Assembly (NCBI GenBank): GCA_005880805.1
Contig: VBFZ01000173.1
Span: 466-11,667 of the forward strand
Direction of reading: 5' to 3'
Length of the DNA: 11,202 nucleotides
Source: Chloroflexota bacterium
Lineage (GTDB): Bacteria; Chloroflexota; Limnocylindria; Limnocylindrales; CSP1-4
Shown here: positions 6,238-11,202 of the stretch, piece by piece
Layout: each line of letters begins with the position of its first letter
How positions within the stretch are numbered: the stretch's first letter is position 1
Notes under the pieces: generated by a model
The model's input: the letters and a program-made list of their open reading frames with translations, nothing else
Told to the model about the DNA's origin: nothing
Databases searched by the model: none
Translations under genes and position numbers: made by a program

Positions 6238-6243
6238 TCGGGC

Positions 6244-6741
6244 GTGTTCAGCACGCCCACCGAAGCCTCTCCGCGACTGCTCCGCATCCAGGAAGTCGCC
6301 GCGGAAACCGGGCTGACGACCCGTTCGATTCGCTACTACGAGGAGATCGGGCTGCTCAAGCCGGCTGCCCGAAGCGAGGCTGCCTACCGCCTCTACGACG
6401 CGGATGATCTCGAGCGGCTGCGCTTCATCCGCGGCCTGCGCGACGACGCCGGGTTCTCGCTGGCCGAGATCGGCCAGCTGCTCGAGGACGAGGCGGCGCG
6501 CGTCCGTATTCGCGAGAGGTTCCGTGCGTCTCACGACCTGGCAGAGCGTCGCGCGCTCGTGAGCGACGGCATCGTGCGAATCGACCGTCAGATCGCGACG
6601 CTGCGCGGGAAGATCGAGCGGATCGAAGCCATGATCCGCGAGACCGAGACGCGTCGGGCGCACCTCCAAGGTCACCTCGCCGAGATCGACGCGGAGAGGA
6701 CCTCCACGCCTGCGCCGGCGCGGCGGGGAGCCCGGCGATGA
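6244..6741 (+). CDS. MerR-family transcriptional regulator
   Basis: A 165-residue cytoplasmic DNA-binding regulator. Residues 13-80 are the MerR winged helix-turn-helix: LRIQEVAAETGLTTRSIRYY, the family signature YYEEIGLLKP (31-40), then YRLYDADDLERLRFIRGLRD and FSLAEIGQLL. Residues 82-150 form the long dimerisation coiled coil (repeated IxxLxxKIxxIE pattern), ending in an Arg/Pro/Ala tail. There is no cysteine anywhere, so it is not a thiol metal sensor or an iron-sulfur SoxR type. A small-molecule or drug-responsive regulator fits better. The GTG start has no Shine-Dalgarno but lies six bases after a TAGGAT -10 box, so it is probably leaderless. Its stop overlaps the exporter start (ATGA), so it very likely controls that exporter and itself through the dyad at 6206-6227. 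The ligand is unknown. Confidence 0.88.
   Translation: MFSTPTEASPRLLRIQEVAAETGLTTRSIRYYEEIGLLKPAARSEAAYRLYDADDLERLRFIRGLRDDAGFSLAEIGQLLEDEAARVRIRERFRASHDLAERRALVSDGIVRIDRQIATLRGKIERIEAMIRETETRRAHLQGHLAEIDAERTSTPAPARRGARR
6725..6730 (+). promoter_or_regulatory. Shine-Dalgarno of the MFS gene inside merR
   Basis: GGGGAG lies within the last codons of the regulator gene, seven bases before the ATG at 6738. It supports that start and contrasts with the absence of such a site before the first gene of the operon. Confidence 0.65.
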
Positions 6742-8093
6742 ACGTTCCCCAGAGCTTGAGCCGGGCCGCGCTCCGCGACTTCCGCGCCTGGAGCGCCCTC
6801 CGCCATCGCAACTACCGGCTCTTCTTCCTCGGGCAGCTGATCAGCCTGGTCGGCACCTGGATGCAAACGGTCGCCCAGGCCTGGCTCGTCCTCGCGCTGA
6901 CCGGCAGCCCGTTTGCGCTCGGGCTGGTCGCAGCCGCGCAGTTCACGCCTGTGCTCGTGTTCGGCCTGTTCGGCGGTCTCGTCGCCGACCACCTGCCGAA
7001 GCGCCGCACGCTGATCGCCACACAGGTATCGGCGATGACACTCGCATTCGTGCTGGCAGTGCTGACGGCGACCAACACCGTGCAGGTGTGGCACATCTTC
7101 GTGCTCGCGCTCCTACTCGGCTTCACGAACGCCATCGACATGCCGACGCGGCAGGCGTTCTCCGTCGAGATGGTCGGCCGGGAGGACGTCACGAACGCGG
7201 TCGCGCTCAACTCGGCGATCTTCAATGCCGCGCGGATCGTGGGCCCGGCTGTCGCCGGCCTGTCGATCGCAGCGTTCGGCACGTCGCTCGCGTTCTTCCT
7301 GAACGGAGCGTCGTTCCTGGCCGTCATCGCAGGACTGTCGCTGATGCGCGACGAGGAGCTGACGAGTCCGCCGGCCATTCCTCGCCCGACCACCGTCGAG
7401 GCCGTCTTCCAGAACCTCGGCGAGGGTCTGCGCTACGTGCGCGAGACGCCCATCGTCCTGCTCGCGGTGGCGGTCGTTGCGCTCGTGGCGACCTTCGGCA
7501 TGAACTTCAACGTGCTCACCCCGGCGATGTCGAAGGACGTTCTGAACGCTGGCGCCGACGGGTACGGCTTCCTCATGGCGGCATCGGGTGTCGGATCGTT
7601 ACTGGCCGCGATCGGCCTCGCCGTTCTCGGCCGCCCGCGCCCCGGGATCATCGTGGGCGGCGGCCTGCTGCTCGGAGTCCTGGAGATTGCGTTTGCGATT
7701 TCGCGCAGCTTCCCCCTTTCGCTGCTGTGCATGTTCGGTATCGGCGCGGGCGGCATCGCGATGGCGGCCACGGCCAATACCACGATCCAGCTGAGCGTCC
7801 CGGACCACCTCCGCGGACGCGTGCTGAGCGTCTACACGACGCTCTTTGCCGGCTCGACCCCGATCGGAGGCGTGGCGATGGGTGCCATCGCCGCCTCGGC
7901 CGGAACGCCGACCGCCCTGATCATCGGCGGCGTCATCTCTGCACTGGTGTCCGTCTCGGGTTGGGTCTGGCTGCGCCGGCGTCCGCGAACTGTCGCATCG
8001 ACGGGTGCCCTCTCGCCCGGTGGGCCGGGTGGGCGCCTACGAGAACCGGTATCCGTATCGTCGAGGGTCGGCCAGGTCCGGACTGCCAAGTAG
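6738..8093 (+). CDS. MFS exporter, MFS_3 family, under MerR control
   Basis: A 451-residue integral membrane protein with about twelve helices, of the MFS_3 (EntS-like) exporter group; proton-coupled efflux of a small molecule is expected. The N-terminus has the group's signature (residues 24-53): the NYRLFF helix start, GQLISLVGTWMQ, then VAQAWLVLALTG. Motif A is at 79-90 (GGLVADHLPKRR, Asp84). A long loop after helix 6 (about 205-225) joins the two halves, and the C-terminal tail after about residue 410 is hydrophilic, Gly/Pro/Arg-rich and probably disordered. The ATG overlaps the stop of merR by 4 nt and has GGGGAG seven bases upstream, so the two genes are one operon. The regulator's lack of metal ligands suggests a toxic organic compound, antibiotic or siderophore as cargo, but the sequence does not say which. 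Confidence 0.9.
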   Translation: MNVPQSLSRAALRDFRAWSALRHRNYRLFFLGQLISLVGTWMQTVAQAWLVLALTGSPFALGLVAAAQFTPVLVFGLFGGLVADHLPKRRTLIATQVSAMTLAFVLAVLTATNTVQVWHIFVLALLLGFTNAIDMPTRQAFSVEMVGREDVTNAVALNSAIFNAARIVGPAVAGLSIAAFGTSLAFFLNGASFLAVIAGLSLMRDEELTSPPAIPRPTTVEAVFQNLGEGLRYVRETPIVLLAVAVVALVATFGMNFNVLTPAMSKDVLNAGADGYGFLMAASGVGSLLAAIGLAVLGRPRPGIIVGGGLLLGVLEIAFAISRSFPLSLLCMFGIGAGGIAMAATANTTIQLSVPDHLRGRVLSVYTTLFAGSTPIGGVAMGAIAASAGTPTALIIGGVISALVSVSGWVWLRRRPRTVASTGALSPGGPGGRLREPVSVSSRVGQVRTAK

Positions 8094-8117
8094 CGGCAAC
8101 GACCAGCGGCAACGACC
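8092..8117. repeat. Two perfect 13-bp tandem repeats
   Basis: AGCGGCAACGACC occurs twice head to tail (8092-8104 and 8105-8117), overlapping the stop codon of the exporter gene. Its core GCGGCAA recurs at 8137-8143, just before the -10 box of the beta-galactosidase gene. It may be a simple duplication or a set of direct-repeat protein sites. Confidence 0.7.
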
Positions 8118-8143
8118 ATCCCGCGGATTCCGCGTTGCGGCAA

Positions 8144-8149
8144 TAGACT
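8144..8149 (+). promoter_or_regulatory. -10 box for a leaderless beta-galactosidase transcript
   Basis: TAGACT fits TANNNT and ends exactly six bases before the GTG at 8156, the same geometry as at the merR gene. No -35 is recognisable at 16-18 bases and no Shine-Dalgarno is present. This promoter separates the gene from the upstream exporter despite the short 62-base gap. Confidence 0.5.
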
Positions 8150-8155
8150 GACCTC

Positions 8156-10255
8156 GTGGCCCAACTCGCAGATCGGGGCGTCGCGCGCCTGCCGATCGTG
8201 ACGCCCTGGGAGGCGCCCGAGCTCACATCCCTCGACCGCCTGCCCATGCATGCGGTCCCCCATCCCGACCGCCTCGAGCTCGACGGCCGGTGGCAGTTCC
8301 AGCTCCTGCCGCGCGCGGACGAGGTGGCTGCGGGTGCCTGGGATGAGATCACGGTGCCGGGCGTGTGGACGATGCAGGGCTTCCCGGACCTGCCGCAGTA
8401 CACGAACGTGCAGATGCCCTGGGACGAGCGGCCACCGCATCCGCCGGAGCGCAACCCGACGGGCGTATTCCGGCGAACGTTCGAGCTGCCGGGGGACTGG
8501 ACGGATCGCCGGGTCGTGCTGCACGTGGGGGCGGCAGAGAGCGTGCTGATCGTGACCCTGAACGACCGCGAGGTCGGCGTCAGCAAGGACTCCCACCTGG
8601 CGGCCGAGTTCGACGTCACGGGATTCCTTGAGCCGGGGGAGAACACGCTCACCCTGCGGGTGGTCAAGTGGTCAGACGCGAGCTTCGTCGAGGACCAGGA
8701 CCAGTGGTGGCACGGCGGCATCACCCGCTCGGTGTTCCTGTACGCGACGGGACCCGTCTTCATCGCCGACATCCGCGCGATCGGCGGGCTGGCGGACGAC
8801 CTGGCGACGAGCTTGCTGGACCTGGAGGTCCGGGTAGGCTTCCCGGACGATCTCGCGCAGCCGGGCTGGACCGTCGACGCCCGTCTGGAGCCCACCGCGA
8901 AGGGGGGTGGGGACGTCCTGGCCGTCCAAGGGCTGGAGGTCTCGGCCGATCGACCCGAACTGCACACGCGGACAACGTCTGCCGACAGCGACCTCATGCA
9001 TCGCCGCGCGCAGGGATTGCCTTTCTCCGCGGACGAGGAGGCGCGCTGGTCGGAGATATACGGACGCTTCGCTCCGCTACCCGAAGGAATCGCCGTGTGG
9101 CATGGCGAGGATCTGCGCGTGCACGCGTGGTCGGCGGAGCAGCCCACCCTCTACCGCCTCTCGGTCGGCCTGCGCTCACCGGGCGGCGCCCTCGTCGAGG
9201 AGGCCAGCCTGCCCGTTGGCTTCCGCCGCGTGGAGATCCGCGGGCTCGACCTGCTGCTGAATGGCAAGCGCGTCCTCCTGCGCGGCGTGAACCGCCACGA
9301 CTTTGACCAGCGGGCGGGGCGCGTCGTCAGCCGGGAGTCAATGCGGGCGGACATCGTGCAGATGAAGCAGTTCGGCTTCAACGCGGTGCGGACCTCGCAC
9401 TACCCGAACGACCCGGCGTTCCTCGAGCTCACGGACGAGCTCGGCCTATGGGTGATCTCCGAGGCAGACATCGAGTCCCACGCCTTCTATCGCGGCGTGT
9501 CCGACGACCCGCGCTACCTCGAGGCATGGGTGGATCGAGTGTCGCGGATGGCCCTCCGGGACAAGAACCACCCGTCCGTGATCCTCTGGTCGCTCGGGAA
9601 CGAGTCCGGCTACGGCGTCAACCATGACGCGGCGGCTGCCTGGCTGAGGCGCTTCGACCCGTCTCGGCCGCTGCACTACGAGGGTGCGATCCGGTTCGGC
9701 TGGGCGAGCGACCAGCGCGTCAGCGACATCACCTGTCCGATGTATCCGCCGATCTCCGCGATCGTCGCGCACGCCCGCTCGGGGACCCAGCGCCACCCGC
9801 TGATCATGTGCGAGTTCTCCCACGCGATGGGCAACAGCAACGGGACGCTGGCCGAGTACTGGGACGCGATCGAGTCGACGCCCGGGCTGCAGGGCGGTTT
9901 CATCTGGGAGTGGTGGGACCACGGCCTCGTGCAGGACCTGCCGGGATCCGATGCCGGTCGCTGGCGGTGGGCGTACGGTGGGGACTTCGGCGATCGTCCG
10001 AACGACGGCAACTTCTGCATCGACGGGGTGGTCTGGCCGGATCGAACCCCCAAGCCGGCACTCTGGGAGCACAAGCAGCTGGCGGCCCCTGTCCGGATAG
10101 GCGCCGATCAGGCGGGCTTGCGCGACGGCCAGGTCTCCGTGCTCAACCGTCAGGCCTGGCGCGACATCGGCTGGCTCGATGTCAGGTGGGAGGTCGCGCT
10201 CGATGGAGACGTGGTCAAGGCCCGCCAGCGGCCGACCCTCGCGAGGCGTGGCTGA
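8156..10255 (+). CDS. lacZ: LacZ-type GH2 beta-galactosidase, N-terminal part of an interrupted gene
   Basis: Codes for 699 residues covering domains 1 to 3 and the start of domain 4 of an E. coli LacZ-type beta-galactosidase, which hydrolyses terminal beta-D-galactosides. Domain 1, the jelly-roll (about 40-215), shows LDGRWQFQLLP, VPGVWTMQGF, NPTGVFRRTFELP and SFVEDQDQWW. Domain 2 (about 216-360) is Ig-like. Domain 3, the catalytic barrel (about 365-640), has LLRGVNRHDF, His415 in RTSHYPND, Glu440 and His442 in ADIESH, acid/base Glu483 in SLGNESGYG, nucleophile Glu553 in MCEFSHAMGNSNG, and LQGGFIWEWWDHG. No signal peptide, so cytoplasmic. It begins with GTG, six bases after a TAGACT -10 box. 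After DGDVVK (about residues 682-687) the reading is out of register and stops at TGA 10253-10255. The rest of the enzyme continues in another frame. The protein made would lack domain 5, so reduced or no activity is expected. Confidence 0.85.
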   Translation: MAQLADRGVARLPIVTPWEAPELTSLDRLPMHAVPHPDRLELDGRWQFQLLPRADEVAAGAWDEITVPGVWTMQGFPDLPQYTNVQMPWDERPPHPPERNPTGVFRRTFELPGDWTDRRVVLHVGAAESVLIVTLNDREVGVSKDSHLAAEFDVTGFLEPGENTLTLRVVKWSDASFVEDQDQWWHGGITRSVFLYATGPVFIADIRAIGGLADDLATSLLDLEVRVGFPDDLAQPGWTVDARLEPTAKGGGDVLAVQGLEVSADRPELHTRTTSADSDLMHRRAQGLPFSADEEARWSEIYGRFAPLPEGIAVWHGEDLRVHAWSAEQPTLYRLSVGLRSPGGALVEEASLPVGFRRVEIRGLDLLLNGKRVLLRGVNRHDFDQRAGRVVSRESMRADIVQMKQFGFNAVRTSHYPNDPAFLELTDELGLWVISEADIESHAFYRGVSDDPRYLEAWVDRVSRMALRDKNHPSVILWSLGNESGYGVNHDAAAAWLRRFDPSRPLHYEGAIRFGWASDQRVSDITCPMYPPISAIVAHARSGTQRHPLIMCEFSHAMGNSNGTLAEYWDAIESTPGLQGGFIWEWWDHGLVQDLPGSDAGRWRWAYGGDFGDRPNDGNFCIDGVVWPDRTPKPALWEHKQLAAPVRIGADQAGLRDGQVSVLNRQAWRDIGWLDVRWEVALDGDVVKARQRPTLARRG

Positions 10256-11151
10256 CCATCCGCTTCGCGACCGCCCGGGAGGAGCCTTGGGTAGACGGGG
10301 GCTTCGAGATCTGCTGGGCCCAGTTCCCGCTCGCGCCGCCGTCGGTTCCGGGGCCACCGAACGCGACGAGCGGTGGCGTCACGCTTGGGCAAGACGGGCA
10401 ACTCCGTCATCCGCTGCTGGCGGCTCCGCCGGCGCTTGCGCTCTGGCGCGCCCCGACCGACAACGACCGGATCGGCGGAATGGCGGATCGGTGGTCGGAG
10501 TGGGGTCTCGATCGCCTCGAACGGCGGCTCCTGTCCGTTCAGGAGCAGGGCCCGGCCAGGGTCGTCAGGAGCGAGTACCGGGCGCCATCGGAGATCGTCA
10601 TCGCCCACGAACAGCGCCTGACCGGCCTGGACAACGGCGTGCTACGGGTCGATGAAGTCGCCGAGATTGCGGAGGCGTTGACCGACCTTGCCCGGGTCGG
10701 CACGGTGCTGGAAGTCGTGCCCGGCCTCGAGGACGTGGTCTGGTTCGGGCGAGGTCCGCACGAGACCTACCCGGATCGAAAACGAGGTGGGCGCGTCGGT
10801 CGCTGGCAGTCGACGGTTACCGACCAGTACGTGCCCTACATTCGTCCTCAGGAAAATGGCGGCCACGCGGACGTACGCTGGATCGAGCTGCGTGACGATC
10901 TCGGCCGCGGCCTCCGGATCACGCTCGACGCGCCGCGGCAGGTGTCCGCCACCCACTTCCGCGCCTCCGACCTCGCGACCGCAACGCACGACGTGGAGCT
11001 CGCGCCCCGCGCCGAGACGATCGTCCACCTGGATGCCGCCCACCGCGGCCTGGGCACCGCGAGCTGCGGCCCCGACACCTTGCCCGAGTATCTCCTCGGC
11101 CCGGGGACGTATCGCTGGTCCTGGACCCTCCAGCCGGTCGACCCCGGATGA
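10219..11151 (+). pseudogene. lacZ: C-terminal part of the beta-galactosidase, out of frame
   Basis: Continues the LacZ-type enzyme in a different frame, with no usable ATG or GTG near the break, so it is the severed end of the gene at 8156 and not a separate gene. The homologous reading resumes around GPPAADPREAWLTIRF, then covers domain 4 and the Bgal_small_N domain. Landmarks include EICWAQFPL, LALWRAPTDND, WFGRGPHETYPDRK, the family signature YIRPQENGGHADVRW, and the final GLGTASCGPDTLPEYLL and YRWSWTL. In E. coli LacZ about 17-20 more residues lie between the equivalents of DGDVV and GEAWL than are present here. That points to a short out-of-frame deletion near 10214-10222. The two parts together give about 998 codons, against about 1,024 in E. 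coli. It may be a real lesion or an assembly error in GC-rich sequence; nothing in the window decides between them. Confidence 0.8.
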
Positions 11152-11202
11152 CGATCGCTCCACCGGAGCCGCGCCTCGCCGCCGGTGCAACGATCGAATG
11201 GA
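11148..11202 (+). CDS. Start of a downstream gene, cut by the window edge
   Basis: An ATG at 11148 overlaps the TGA that ends the beta-galactosidase (ATGA). The frame stays open to the window end and encodes 18 full residues, MTIAPPEPRLAAGATIEW. The same 4-nt overlap couples two other gene pairs in this window, which supports a real, co-translated gene. No Shine-Dalgarno is seen, and the fragment is too short to identify. A sugar-use function would fit the position but is only a guess. Confidence 0.45.
   Translation, partial: MTIAPPEPRLAAGATIEW

Noticed and set aside
7088..8146. 352-codon plus-strand frame inside the second MFS gene
   Set aside because: Out of frame with a clear membrane transporter. 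The product is Arg/His-rich and lacks hydrophobic segments.
7933..9147. 404-codon minus-strand frame opposite the start of the beta-galactosidase
   Set aside because: Ser/Arg-rich shadow, antisense to the conserved GH2 sugar-binding domain.
10219..10255. Programmed ribosomal frameshift joining the two beta-galactosidase parts
   Set aside because: No slippery heptamer or downstream stem of the usual kind was found. About 17-20 conserved-position residues are also missing, which a simple frame change would not explain.
1..11202. CRISPR array, tRNA or rRNA genes, insertion sequences
   Set aside because: No regularly spaced repeats, cloverleaf-like or rRNA-like stretches, transposase motifs or terminal inverted repeats were seen on either strand.

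Overview
This is a high-GC (roughly two-thirds G+C by eye) bacterial chromosomal window. A chloroflexotal origin (for example the Limnocylindria/Ellin6529-type soil lineages) seems likely. The reasons are the Flp pilin sequence style, the DUF2330 and cupredoxin secreted proteins, and several genes whose start codon lies six bases after a TANNNT-type -10 box, which implies leaderless transcripts. High-GC Actinobacteria remain possible. No tRNA, rRNA, CRISPR, transposase or phage gene was seen.

Layout. (1) 141-311 (+): a 56-residue Flp/Fap-type pilin with a good Shine-Dalgarno, closed by a strong hairpin terminator at 328-365. (2) 398-3208 (-): a minus-strand block read from right to left. It holds an MFS exporter, then a secreted and C-terminally anchored DUF2330 protein, whose stop overlaps the start of a small membrane-anchored cupredoxin (GTGA, 4 nt). 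(3) 3366-4541 (+, start uncertain): an unusual protein in which a GIY-YIG-nuclease-like domain is fused through a Pro/Arg-rich linker to a complete GreA transcript-cleavage factor. This is the most noteworthy gene here. (4) 4633-6138 (+): a secreted papain-fold (C39-like) putative cysteine peptidase with C-terminal beta-sandwich regions. (5) 6244-8093 (+): a MerR-family regulator and an MFS exporter overlapping by ATGA. A dyad at the promoter suggests autoregulation. (6) 8156-11151 (+): a LacZ-type GH2 beta-galactosidase that is interrupted. The reading frame shifts near 10214-10222 and about 17-20 residues appear to be missing, so the C-terminal domain is out of frame. A further reading frame begins at 11148 by ATGA overlap and leaves the window.

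How the genes relate. The window is a string of short, independent transcription units rather than one pathway. First genes of units tend to look leaderless (6244, 8156, 4633). The pilin and the internal gene 6738 carry clear Shine-Dalgarno sequences, and internal genes are coupled by 4-nt stop/start overlaps. The MerR-MFS pair reads as an inducible efflux module. The DUF2330-cupredoxin pair reads as a cell-surface, possibly copper-related, module. The beta-galactosidase may have begun a carbohydrate-use operon.
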